Assembly (NCBI GenBank): GCA_013152085.1
Contig: JAADHC010000048.1
Location: 21,790 to 85,789, forward strand
DNA from: Chlorobiota bacterium
GTDB lineage: Bacteria; Bacteroidota; Bacteroidia; Bacteroidales; VadinHA17
Length of the DNA: 64,000 bases
Direction: 5' to 3'
Position 1 is the stretch's first letter; each line of letters begins with the position of its first letter. The notes under the pieces are model-generated. The model made no database searches. It saw only the letters and a list, made by a program, of their open reading frames with translations, and was not told the DNA's origin. This document shows, in pieces, positions 41,249 through 50,651 of the stretch. The position numbers and the translations under genes were made by a program.

Positions 41249-42172
41249 ATGACCATCGCTATCATTGACCTGGGTACCAATACCTTTAATCTGCTTGTAG
41301 CCCGCACACACCGTCAGGATTTCACGAGCCTGTATAACGAAAAACAACCGGTCAAGTTGGGGTCGGGCGGAATCCACCGGGGGATGATTACTCCCGATGC
41401 ATTTAACCGGGCCGTGAAGGCCATGACACATTACCGTAAGATTCTGGAAAAGTGGAAACCTGATGAAATCCGGGCATATGGAACATCCGCGCTGCGTTCG
41501 GCCCGGAACGGTTCTGACCTGATTAAAAATATCTTCGAGAAAACCGGTATCCGGGTTAAGGTTATCAGCGGGAAAGAGGAGGCCGGTTTTGTTTTCAGGG
41601 GAATCTCCGCTGCCATATCTCTTGATGAACCTTACCTGGTGATGGATATCGGCGGGGGAAGTGTCGAATTTATTCTTGCCAACAAAAAAGAAAAATGGTG
41701 GGAGCAGAGTTTTCCTTTGGGTATTGCCCGTCTTCTTGCCCGGTTTCACCCTTCGGATCCGGTTTCAGACCTTGATATTAAGAATATTGAGGAGTACCTT
41801 GGAGAACAACTTGAACCGCTGATCGTCAGGATAAGAGAAACTTCTCCGCAATGGCTGGTCGGAGCCTCAGGAACTTTTGATACACTTTATTCCATAGCTG
41901 TTTCCGCAGGAACTATTAATGAAGAACCCGGCAAAACAGTTCATGCCATCCCTGCTACGGTATTCCGGCAACTTTATGACAAACTGATTGCCTCCTCCTA
42001 CGCCGTACGTCGTTCTATGCCCGGATTGGTCTGGTACCGCGCCGATATGATCGTGGTTGCGGCCATTTTTGTTAATTTTGTCCTCTCCGGGCTGGACGCC
42101 GACAAAATCATTCAGACCTCATATGCCCTGAAAGAAGGCGCTGTCCTGCACCGGATGGAACAAATGCAATGA
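41249..42172 (+). CDS. Ppx/GppA family phosphatase
   Basis: AIIDLGTNTFNLLVA; YGTSALRSARNG; ISGKEEAGFVFRGI; VMDIGGGSVEFIL. Confidence 0.92.
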   Translation: MTIAIIDLGTNTFNLLVARTHRQDFTSLYNEKQPVKLGSGGIHRGMITPDAFNRAVKAMTHYRKILEKWKPDEIRAYGTSALRSARNGSDLIKNIFEKTGIRVKVISGKEEAGFVFRGISAAISLDEPYLVMDIGGGSVEFILANKKEKWWEQSFPLGIARLLARFHPSDPVSDLDIKNIEEYLGEQLEPLIVRIRETSPQWLVGASGTFDTLYSIAVSAGTINEEPGKTVHAIPATVFRQLYDKLIASSYAVRRSMPGLVWYRADMIVVAAIFVNFVLSGLDADKIIQTSYALKEGAVLHRMEQMQ

Positions 42173-42191
42173 AAAAACAGGAAACAATATT

Positions 42192-43358
42192 ATGGCTACG
42201 ATCCTTGTAATTGATGACGAAAAAAGCATACGCAATACACTGAAAGAAGTACTTGAATACGAAAAGTTCCAGGTTGACCTTGCCTGCGATGGCAAACAGG
42301 CACTGGAACTTTGTAAGGAGAACACTTACGATGCCGTATTGTGTGATATTAAGATGCCTGAAATGGATGGTATGGAAGTTCTGGAAAAATTGTGCGAAAC
42401 AACTCCTGATACTCCGGTTATTATGATATCGGGCCATGGAACCATTGATACTGCCGTTGAAGCCATTAAAAAAGGAGCCTTTGATTATATTGAAAAACCT
42501 CCCGATATGAACCGGCTGCTGGTAACCATCCGGAATGCACTGGACAAATCGAACCTGATTACCGAAACGAAAGTACTCCGCAGGAAGGTTAAAAAGATGT
42601 ACGAAATGGTAGGTGAATCACCGGTCCTCAACAAGGTGCGGGAGATGATAGACAGGGTAGCCCCGACCGATGCACGGGTTTTGATCACCGGGGCAAACGG
42701 TACCGGAAAAGAACTTGTTGCCCGGCAACTGTACGAAAAAAGCCAGCGTGCCCACATGCCTTTTGTTGAAGTGAACTGTGCTGCCATCCCCTCCGAACTG
42801 ATCGAAAGCGAACTGTTCGGGCATGAAAAAGGTTCGTTCACCTCGGCTTACAAGCAGCGAAAGGGGAAATTTGAACAGGCCCAGGGTGGTACCCTGTTTT
42901 TGGATGAAATCGGTGATATGAGTCTGTCCGCCCAGTCCAAGGTTTTACGTGCGCTTCAGGAAAACAAAATCTCTCGAGTGGGCAGTGACAAGGATATCGC
43001 CGTTGACGTACGTATCATTGCTGCTACCAATAAGGACCTGTCCGAAGAGATTAAAAAGAATACTTTCAGGGAAGATCTGTACCACCGCATCAGTGTCATT
43101 ATTATTCATGTTCCGTCACTGAACGAACGGATCGAAGATATTCCGCTACTGGGAAAGCACTTCTCCGAACAGATTTGCGGGGAATATGGAATGCCGGTAA
43201 AGAAATTTACCGATGGTGCCATCAAAGAGTTGCAAAAACTTAACTGGACGGGAAACATACGTGAATTCCGAAATGTGGTTGAGCGGCTCATCATCCTCTG
43301 CGGAAAAGAGATCAACGCTGATGATGTTAAGGCCTATGCCCACCCGATGTTCACGTAA
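42192..43358 (+). CDS. NtrC-like response regulator: receiver plus sigma-54-type AAA+ domain, no C-terminal HTH
   Basis: ILVIDDEKSIRNTL...VLCDIKMPEMDGM...IEKPP; ITGANGTGKELVARQL; ELFGHEKGSFTSAYKQRKGKFEQAQGGTLFLDEIGDM; ends shortly after the AAA+ domain. Confidence 0.9.
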   Translation: MATILVIDDEKSIRNTLKEVLEYEKFQVDLACDGKQALELCKENTYDAVLCDIKMPEMDGMEVLEKLCETTPDTPVIMISGHGTIDTAVEAIKKGAFDYIEKPPDMNRLLVTIRNALDKSNLITETKVLRRKVKKMYEMVGESPVLNKVREMIDRVAPTDARVLITGANGTGKELVARQLYEKSQRAHMPFVEVNCAAIPSELIESELFGHEKGSFTSAYKQRKGKFEQAQGGTLFLDEIGDMSLSAQSKVLRALQENKISRVGSDKDIAVDVRIIAATNKDLSEEIKKNTFREDLYHRISVIIIHVPSLNERIEDIPLLGKHFSEQICGEYGMPVKKFTDGAIKELQKLNWTGNIREFRNVVERLIILCGKEINADDVKAYAHPMFT

Positions 43359-43475
43359 TATAATCCGGTTTCCGCATCATTTTGCAGTTCGTTGAGTCCC
43401 CTGTTCCAAAGTATTTTCTTTTTCCCGGCATCCCGGAAAAACAAAATGGTTAATTTTACCGGTAATTTAATCATC

Positions 43476-44690
43476 ATGGAAAAAGCAATAACCCTCCCTG
43501 TAACAGATGACATAACCTGGATCGGTATTCCCGACCCTAACCTCGTTACGTTTGATGTTGTCATGGAAACCAAGTACGGTACTACGTATAATTCCTATTT
43601 TGTTAATGCAGACAAGAAAACCATTATTGAAACGGCAAAGGAAAACTTCAGGGAAATATACCTGGAAAAGGTGAGGCAGGTTACCAACCCCGGTGAAATC
43701 AAATATATCATTCTCAATCACACGGAACCGGATCATTCGGGAAGCCTGAAATATCTTCTGGAAATCGCTCCACAGGCTACTGTTGTCGGGACAGGAAATG
43801 CACTTCGCTATCTGGAAGATATTATCGGAATGCCTTTCCGGTCAATGAAGGTCAAAGACGGTGACACGCTCGACCTGGGAAATAAGACCCTCAGGTTTAT
43901 CGGAGCCCCCAATCTTCACTGGCCGGATACGATGTATACCTGGATTGAAGAAGACCGGGTATTGTTTACCTGCGATTCCTTTGGCGCCCATTATTGTGAT
44001 GAAAGGATGTTCGATGACCTGGTAGACAATTTTGATGAAGCTTTTACCTATTATTTTGATGTCATTCTGAAGCCCTACAGCAAGTTTATGCTCAAAGCCA
44101 TCGGGAAGATCGATCAACTGGATATCAGGATCATTGCTCCGGGCCACGGACCCATTTTGCGTCAGAACTGGAAAAAATATGTTGAACTTTCACGGGATTA
44201 TGCCCGGAAATACCTCGAGGTACAGGAACATTCCAGACCTGTAATCCTGATTGCCTATGTTTCAGCGTATGGTTATACGGCAGAGATGGGAAAATCCATC
44301 GCTGACGGGATTAAGGATGCCGGTCAGGCAGAGGTGCGGTTTCTTGATCTCGAGCATGTGTCCATAAGAGAAATGGAAGAGAACCTGATAAAGGCAGATG
44401 GAATTATCGTTGGCTCGCCGACGATCAACCAAAATACACTTTTACCACTTTATAAGCTGATGAGTGTTATCAATCCGTTGCGGGATAAAGGGAAACCGGC
44501 AGCCGTTTTCGGCTCGTACGGATGGAGTGGTGAAGGACCTGAAATTATTGCAGGGATGTTGAGGAGCCTGAAATTAAAGCTTGCGGACGAGGTGCAGAAA
44601 ATCAGGTTTTCACCCCACGATGCAACCCATGAAAAAACAAAGCTTTTGAAAGATTTCGGTAAAACCTTTTTTAGGCACCTGGGAAAATAA
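43476..44690 (+). CDS. FprA-type flavodiiron protein
   Basis: Metallo-beta-lactamase-like ligand motif LNHTEPDHSGSL; C-terminal flavodoxin ILIAYVSAYGYTAEMG; start reassigned within ORF 43392..44690. Confidence 0.92.
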   Translation: MEKAITLPVTDDITWIGIPDPNLVTFDVVMETKYGTTYNSYFVNADKKTIIETAKENFREIYLEKVRQVTNPGEIKYIILNHTEPDHSGSLKYLLEIAPQATVVGTGNALRYLEDIIGMPFRSMKVKDGDTLDLGNKTLRFIGAPNLHWPDTMYTWIEEDRVLFTCDSFGAHYCDERMFDDLVDNFDEAFTYYFDVILKPYSKFMLKAIGKIDQLDIRIIAPGHGPILRQNWKKYVELSRDYARKYLEVQEHSRPVILIAYVSAYGYTAEMGKSIADGIKDAGQAEVRFLDLEHVSIREMEENLIKADGIIVGSPTINQNTLLPLYKLMSVINPLRDKGKPAAVFGSYGWSGEGPEIIAGMLRSLKLKLADEVQKIRFSPHDATHEKTKLLKDFGKTFFRHLGK

Positions 44691-44691
44691 A

Positions 44692-44716
44692 AAAGCCGCC
44701 CTGCCGGGACGGCTTC
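44692..44716. terminator. Probable terminator hairpin after the flavodiiron gene
   Basis: AAAAGCCGCCCTGCCGGGACGGCTT stem-loop between convergent genes; weak U tract. Confidence 0.55.
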
Positions 44717-44735
44717 CTGATCGCGGATACCTGTA

Positions 44736-45170
44736 TCAAACAATCCTGATCTGACGTTTCCTGGTTTTCTTGATTTCCTGTTCTTTTTTCGGCAGATGAA
44801 TGGTCAGAATACCATTTTTATGTTCTGCCGAAATTTTTTCAGCATCTACTTCCTCAGGTACAACAAAAGAACGGCTGAATGAGGTATAATTAAACTCCCT
44901 GCGCATATACTTTCCGTCCTTTTCCTCACTCTTCATCTCCTTTTCAGAAGATATCGTCAGGATATCATCTTCAAGGTTGATGTCCACATCCTTTTTGTCA
45001 ATACCAGGAGCAACAAGTTCTACCTTGAATTCCTTTTCGTCTTCCAGAATGTTGACTGCAGGTACGCTGAAATGAGAAGTTGAGTCAAAAAAAGCAGGCC
45101 ACAAATCACGATTGAAAAATTCATCAACGAATGATGGCCAGGTTTCGGTTTTTCTTAATTTCGGTAACAT
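44736..45170 (-). CDS. Hsp20/alpha-crystallin family small heat shock protein
   Basis: VPAVNILEDEKEFKVELVAPGIDKKDVDINLEDDILTISSEKE; HKNGILTIHLPK. Confidence 0.94.
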   Translation of the reverse strand: MLPKLRKTETWPSFVDEFFNRDLWPAFFDSTSHFSVPAVNILEDEKEFKVELVAPGIDKKDVDINLEDDILTISSEKEMKSEEKDGKYMRREFNYTSFSRSFVVPEEVDAEKISAEHKNGILTIHLPKKEQEIKKTRKRQIRIV

Positions 45171-45253
45171 AGCTTAATCCTCCTTTCTTAAGTTTTTCTT
45201 GTTTTCTCCCTTCACCTTTCAATATGCATACCAAAAAGAAAATAGTGTCATTG

Positions 45254-45281
45254 TGGCATGTTTTTATTAAAACATATGCCA
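45254..45281. promoter_or_regulatory. Inverted repeat upstream of hsp20, candidate operator
   Basis: TGGCATGTTTT-TATT-AAAAC(AT)ATGCCA. Confidence 0.5.
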
Positions 45282-45329
45282 TGTTGTCATTCTCACCAAA
45301 AAAGAGGACTGAAAAATGTCAGACAGGGA

Positions 45330-45611
45330 TTAAAACGGAGTTAAAACCTGATAGCCTTTGGCCATAATCACGGGATCAATCGCTGAGACTGATGTTTGCA
45401 CGGAATCAAAAGTAACCGTTATCATAGAATCATTATACGAGGCGGAAACCTTTGCAATACCGGGCAGGGTCTGAATACCTCCCTTGATGATATTTTCACA
45501 ACCGGTACAGGTTATGCCTCCTGTATGAATGACTATAGTAGCCGTCAGGGTGCTGTCAAAGGCAGGTGAGGCGATCTTTTCTTCTGATGATTTTATTATT
45601 ATTCTTTGCAT
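45330..45611 (-). CDS. Heavy-metal-associated (HMA) domain protein
   Basis: VIHTGGITCTGCENIIKGGIQTLPGIAKVSASYNDSMITVTFD; GxTCxxC-type metal motif. Confidence 0.8.
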   Translation of the reverse strand: MQRIIIKSSEEKIASPAFDSTLTATIVIHTGGITCTGCENIIKGGIQTLPGIAKVSASYNDSMITVTFDSVQTSVSAIDPVIMAKGYQVLTPF

Positions 45612-45811
45612 GATTATAAGGCATAAGGCTAGAACCGTAAATGTTCACAGGATAATTCTTCTCATCTCCACGGAATGTTTGGTTGCTTTTACCCCTGCTA
45701 TATTAATGAATATTACAGGTTCGCAGGAAATCTTCTTACAAAAAGTATTTCCAAAGCCTGTAAAAAATACTAATTTAGGCGTGCCAATAGCCACAAACCC
45801 GTTCAACAGAC

Positions 45812-46918
45812 TTGAAAGACACCTGGAAATATATTCTGGCCGGTCTCGGTTTCATTCTCATAGCTTTTGTCCTATGGTACTTCAAGAGTATCATCGCTTA
45901 CATTTTGGTGGCTGCTGTACTGTCAATCACCGGACGTCCGGTAGTAGATTTTATCGCAAGGTTAAGAATACGCTCCGTAAGAATCCCGCAAAGCATAGCA
46001 GCACTTTTTGGTCTTTTGACATTATGGGCTGTTTTTGCCGCCTTTTTTATCATTTTTGTTCCGTTGATTATCGGACAGGCAGAGGAATTTTCCCGCCTTA
46101 ATGTACAAACGGTACTTGAAGGATTACAAGGTCCTTTTGATTCTATTTCAAGATGGCTTCAGGATATGCATATCCTTACTAAAAACATTTCCAGTTTCCA
46201 GGAATTCCTGGCTCAGAAACTTGTCTCTTTGCTGGATTTAAATGTAGTCTCAAATTTCGTAGGAAATCTGGCTGCTTTCCTGGGTGAAGGATTCATTGCT
46301 TTTTTTGCCATATCTTTCTTTACTTTCTTTTTCCTGAAAGACAAGCACCTTTTTGTTAACGGGGTTTTGCTTCTGTCCCCCACAAGGTATGAAGACAATG
46401 TCCGTCATTTTCTTGCATCCAGTAAAACGCTTCTTACCAGGTATTTTATAGGGATCATGCTGGAGATCACACTTCTGATTATTCTGGTTTCGGTCGGATT
46501 GATGCTGGTAGGCCTCGATCTTCAACTTGCCGTGGTTATTGCCCTGATCATCGGGTTGCTCAACGTGATCCCTTACCTGGGACCGGCTATTGGCTGGATT
46601 ACAGGATTGATACTGGCAACGGCACACTATATCCAACTTGATTTTGGGCAGGCACTTTTACCCCGGTTGATCTGGATGGTTGTTGTTTTCGCCATCGTAA
46701 AAATAATCGATGATGTTTTATTTCAACCTTTGATTTACGGAACTTCGGTAATGGCCCATCCGGTAGAGATTTTCGTTGTGATTCTTGCCGGTGCCGGAAT
46801 TGCCGGAATTACCGGGATGATTCTTGCCGTACCTGCCTATACCATTCTTCGTGTTTTCGCAAAAGAATTTTTTAACCAATATAAACTGGTCAAAAAACTT
46901 ACGGAAAAAATTGATTAA
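45812..46918 (+). CDS. AI-2E/PerM family transporter
   Basis: Eight or so TM segments; VVIALIIGLLNVIPYLGPAIGWITGLILA; VILAGAGIAGITGMILAVPAYTILRVFAKEF. Confidence 0.9.
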   Translation: MKDTWKYILAGLGFILIAFVLWYFKSIIAYILVAAVLSITGRPVVDFIARLRIRSVRIPQSIAALFGLLTLWAVFAAFFIIFVPLIIGQAEEFSRLNVQTVLEGLQGPFDSISRWLQDMHILTKNISSFQEFLAQKLVSLLDLNVVSNFVGNLAAFLGEGFIAFFAISFFTFFFLKDKHLFVNGVLLLSPTRYEDNVRHFLASSKTLLTRYFIGIMLEITLLIILVSVGLMLVGLDLQLAVVIALIIGLLNVIPYLGPAIGWITGLILATAHYIQLDFGQALLPRLIWMVVVFAIVKIIDDVLFQPLIYGTSVMAHPVEIFVVILAGAGIAGITGMILAVPAYTILRVFAKEFFNQYKLVKKLTEKID

Positions 46919-47498
46919 CCTCAAGCACATAAAACAATATTTTCTTCTGGCTCTGATCCTTCCCTGGACAGGTGGATGGCAACTCCTGGCACAACCGGAT
47001 GCTTTTTTTACGGCAGATACCAACCGTGTGAATTCTCTCGAAGTAATTTTCCAAAGTAACTATACGGAAGCGGATACCCTGACCTATTCCTTTCAGTGGA
47101 ACTTTGGAGACGGAGAAACCGGTGTGCTTCCCGTTGCAACACATCTTTACTCAAAGGCCGGAGTATATTTAGTCACTCTTATCGTGTCTGATCTTACTGA
47201 TTCCGATACATTTTCATTACGTATCACTGTCAGGGACGAGCTATTCGTTCCCAATGTTTTTACACCAAACGAAGATGGATTAAATGACTTTTTTGTCGTC
47301 CGAACAGATGGGATCAAAGTCTATTCACTCACTATTTTTACCCGGAGTGGTGTACGCCTGACCACCATTACGGGGACAACGCTGGCGTGGGATGGCAAAA
47401 CCACCTCGGGCAAAAAGGCCGCCCCCGGGGTTTATTATTATATCCTCTCAGACGATTTGGGTGTTCTGCGAAAAGGATTCTTACACCTCTTTTACTGA
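46911..47498 (+). CDS. PKD plus CHU_C (type B T9SS sorting) protein
   Basis: FQWNFGDGETG...HLYSKAGVYLVTLIVSD; VPNVFTPNEDGLNDFFVV...GVYYYILSDDLGVLRKGFLHLFY; TTG start at 46911 gives a clean signal peptide (ORF track starts at 46824). Confidence 0.83.
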   Translation: MINLKHIKQYFLLALILPWTGGWQLLAQPDAFFTADTNRVNSLEVIFQSNYTEADTLTYSFQWNFGDGETGVLPVATHLYSKAGVYLVTLIVSDLTDSDTFSLRITVRDELFVPNVFTPNEDGLNDFFVVRTDGIKVYSLTIFTRSGVRLTTITGTTLAWDGKTTSGKKAAPGVYYYILSDDLGVLRKGFLHLFY

Positions 47499-47550
47499 CA
47501 CAGAATCCTATTTATTTTAATTTTAGAACAAAATTAAAACAATCCTGTGT
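47498..47550. terminator. Long A/T-rich hairpin after the CHU_C gene, possible terminator or processing site
   Basis: ACACAG ... TTTTAATTTT-AGAAC-AAAATTAAAA ... CTGTGT. Confidence 0.5.
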
Positions 47551-47703
47551 TTCAGTTGTATAACTTTATTTCTGAAAAATTATCAAGTCGCGGTTATTTT
47601 TTTCTCTTTGTATAGGGTTTAATTTTAAAAGAGAAAAATATTTAATAAGTTACATTATTTGATTTTTTAATATATTTGAAAAACAAGATAACATACTGTT
47701 TTC

Positions 47704-47916
47704 ATGTCCTGGATCAGGAAAGTTTTTTTGTTTTACTATGACGGTTTCTGCAATATGACCGTAGGGAAAAGCCTTTGGGTTATTATCCTTATCAAGCTGT
47801 TCATTTTATTTGTTATTCTGAGACTTTTCTTTTTCCCTGATGTGTTAAAGAAAAATTTTGACAATGATGCCGCCCGCTCCGAATATGTTATTGATGAATT
47901 AACCAACCCAAAATAG
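47704..47916 (+). CDS. DUF4492-family small membrane protein, upstream of cydAB
   Basis: FYYDGFCNMTVGKSLWVIILIKLFILFVILRLFFFPDVL; 70 aa. Confidence 0.82.
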   Translation: MSWIRKVFLFYYDGFCNMTVGKSLWVIILIKLFILFVILRLFFFPDVLKKNFDNDAARSEYVIDELTNPK

Positions 47917-47940
47917 CTTTATTAACCTAAATAAAACACT

Positions 47941-49506
47941 ATGTTGCAAAACATCGACATGTCTCTTGTAGACTGGTCGAGGGGCCAGTTTGCCCTGACG
48001 GCCATGTACCACTGGTTGTTTGTTCCACTAACCCTTGGGCTTTCGTTTATTGTCGCGATCATGGAGTCGATCTATGTACGTACCGGAGATCCCGAATGGA
48101 AAAAAATAACGAAGTTCTGGATGACCATTTTCGGAATCAACTTTGCCATCGGGGTTGCAACGGGAATTATACTGGAATTTGAATTCGGTACCAACTGGTC
48201 AAAATATTCCTGGTTTGTAGGCGACATTTTTGGTGCCCCGCTGGCAATTGAAGGGATCATGGCTTTTTTTATGGAATCAACTTTTATCGCCATCATGTTT
48301 TTCGGTTGGAATAAAGTAAGCAGAAAATTCCACCTGGCTTCAACATGGCTCACAGCCATAGGGGCTAACCTGTCAGCCCTGTGGATACTCGTGGCCAATG
48401 CCTGGATGCAGAATCCTGTCGGGATGCATTTTAATCCGGATACAGCCCGTAACGAGATGTCCAGTTTCTGGGAGGTTTTGTTTTCGATGAGTGCCGTAAA
48501 CAAATTCCTGCATACCATTTCCGCTGCTTATATCCTGGCTGCAATTGTTGTTGTCGGTATCAGCGCCTGGTACCTGCTGCGCAACCGGCATATAGTGTTT
48601 GCCAAACGCAGCATTGTAGTCGCTTCCGTCTTTGGACTTATCGGCATCCTGAATACGATCGGTACCGGAGATAATTCGGCACGTGAAATAGCCAAAGAAC
48701 AACCTATGAAATTTGCCGCTATGGAAGCACTCTACGATGGAAAAACCCATGCGGGTCTGGTAGCTGCAGGTGCCTTGAAAGGAGAAAATAAAGAATCGGA
48801 AATCCGGCAGCGGGATTTTATTTTCAAGCTGGAAATCCCCAGTGCCCTTTCCTATATAGTACACCTTTCCCCTGAGGGTTTTGTACCCGGAATCAACGAT
48901 CTTATCTATGGAAATACACGCCGTGGAATTTTGTCTTTTGAAGAAAAAGCCGACCGTGGCCTGGTAGCCATCAATGCATTACGAGACCTTAAGAAAGCCA
49001 AAGACAACGATCCGGAAAAATATGCAGAATTGAGGGCTCAGTTTGAAAATCCGGAGTGGGTGAATACCTATTTTAAATATTTCGGTTACGGATATTTTAA
49101 AGCTCACGAACCGGCAAAAATCATTCCCAATGTTGCCATCTCCTTTTATTCGTTCCATACTATGGTGGGTCTTGGATTCTTCTTTGTCCTGTTAATGTTC
49201 TTCTCGCTCATCTGGAGCATTAATAATAAAATTACACAACGACGATGGTTTTTATATGTTTTGGTCTGGAGTATTCCGTTGGCATATTTTGCACATGAAG
49301 CAGGATGGGTACTCGCCGAAATGGGCCGCCAGCCCTGGATCATCCAGGATATCCTGCCAACCATGGCTGCCGTTACCAATCTCACCTCTGCCACTGTGCA
49401 GGTAACCTTCTGGCTCTTTACCATTGTCTTTACCGCACTTCTTATCGCCGAACTGAAAATCATATTCAAGCAAATTAATCTTGGACCTAAAGATGGAGGG
49501 CAATAA
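47941..49506 (+). CDS. cydA: Cytochrome bd ubiquinol oxidase subunit I
   Basis: VDWSRGQFALTAMYHWLFVPLTLGLSFIVAIMES; GRQPWIIQ. Confidence 0.97.
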   Translation: MLQNIDMSLVDWSRGQFALTAMYHWLFVPLTLGLSFIVAIMESIYVRTGDPEWKKITKFWMTIFGINFAIGVATGIILEFEFGTNWSKYSWFVGDIFGAPLAIEGIMAFFMESTFIAIMFFGWNKVSRKFHLASTWLTAIGANLSALWILVANAWMQNPVGMHFNPDTARNEMSSFWEVLFSMSAVNKFLHTISAAYILAAIVVVGISAWYLLRNRHIVFAKRSIVVASVFGLIGILNTIGTGDNSAREIAKEQPMKFAAMEALYDGKTHAGLVAAGALKGENKESEIRQRDFIFKLEIPSALSYIVHLSPEGFVPGINDLIYGNTRRGILSFEEKADRGLVAINALRDLKKAKDNDPEKYAELRAQFENPEWVNTYFKYFGYGYFKAHEPAKIIPNVAISFYSFHTMVGLGFFFVLLMFFSLIWSINNKITQRRWFLYVLVWSIPLAYFAHEAGWVLAEMGRQPWIIQDILPTMAAVTNLTSATVQVTFWLFTIVFTALLIAELKIIFKQINLGPKDGGQ

Positions 49507-49508
49507 TC

Positions 49509-50636
49509 ATGACTGCTGCAATATCATATTTGTTTCTTCAACATTACTGGTGGATCATCATTTCACTTCTCGGTAGTTTGTTGGTTTTCCTGCTTTTTGT
49601 ACAGGGGGGACAAACCTTCATCCTTTCACTCGGCAAAAATGATGTGGAAAAAACCATGATTGTTAATGCCTTCGGCAGAAAATGGGAATTCACTTTTACC
49701 ACGCTGGTAACTTTTGGCGGAGCATTCTTTGCCTCCTTTCCGCTTTTTTACGCAACATCGTTTGGCGGGGCATACTGGGTATGGGTTGCCATTTTGTTCA
49801 GTTTTATCATTCAGGCCGTGTCTTATGAATTCCGTAGTAAACCCGGAAATTTTCTGGGAGCAAAAACCTACGAAGTATTCCTGTTTATCAACGGATTATT
49901 AGGACCGCTGCTGTTGGGAATTGCTGTAGCTACCTTTTTTACAGGATCCGTCTTTTCACTGGATGAAATGAACCACGTAATCTGGCAGTCGCCCTGGAAA
50001 GGGCTGGAAGCGGTTACAAACCCCATGAATGTCATTCTGGGCCTGGCAATATTGTTCCTGGCACGCGTACTCGGACTGCTATATCTTCTCAATTCCATTG
50101 ATCATCAGGATCTTCTGGAAAAAGTACGGAAAAAACTGGTACTCAATACGGTTATTTTCCTTGTATTTTTCCTCACGTTTGTTGTATGGCTGCTTTTTGC
50201 GACTGGTTACGCCTATGATGATACCGGTAAAGTATTTATGGAGAAAAACAAGTACCTCCATAACCTGTTTCAAATGCCCCTGAATACCTTATTCTTCCTT
50301 TTAGGCGTTATCAGTGTTTTGTGGGGATTGTTCATTTCGTTATTCAGGAATTCGGACAAAGGGATCTGGTGGACCGGGGCCGGAACTGTTCTGACGGTTT
50401 TTGCCCTGTTTATCCTTGTCGGGTTTAACCGTACGTCTTTCTATCCATCTTCATATGACCTTTCCTCCTCTCTTACTATTGAAAATGCTTCCAGCAGTAA
50501 GTATACACTGAAAACCATGTTTTTTGTCTCTTTCATGGTTCCCTTTGTAGTATGGTATATCTGGGTTGCCTGGAAAGCCATCAATAAAAAGAAAATTACC
50601 GAAGAAGAGATGAAAGAAGAATCTCATATTTATTAA
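49509..50636 (+). CDS. cydB: Cytochrome bd ubiquinol oxidase subunit II
   Basis: FVQGGQTFILSLGKND; FSFIIQAVSYEFRSKPGN; directly downstream of cydA. Confidence 0.95.
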   Translation: MTAAISYLFLQHYWWIIISLLGSLLVFLLFVQGGQTFILSLGKNDVEKTMIVNAFGRKWEFTFTTLVTFGGAFFASFPLFYATSFGGAYWVWVAILFSFIIQAVSYEFRSKPGNFLGAKTYEVFLFINGLLGPLLLGIAVATFFTGSVFSLDEMNHVIWQSPWKGLEAVTNPMNVILGLAILFLARVLGLLYLLNSIDHQDLLEKVRKKLVLNTVIFLVFFLTFVVWLLFATGYAYDDTGKVFMEKNKYLHNLFQMPLNTLFFLLGVISVLWGLFISLFRNSDKGIWWTGAGTVLTVFALFILVGFNRTSFYPSSYDLSSSLTIENASSSKYTLKTMFFVSFMVPFVVWYIWVAWKAINKKKITEEEMKEESHIY

Positions 50637-50651
50637 TAAAAAATTAATCTT

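Noticed and set aside
41027-41749. 240-aa minus-strand ORF opposite Ppx/GppA and the ABC permease
   Set aside because: Spans two real genes on the other strand; no coding signature
45254-45281. Possible sigma-54 promoter (TGGCAT) upstream of hsp20
   Set aside because: No matching -12 GC element at the right spacing; better explained as an inverted repeat
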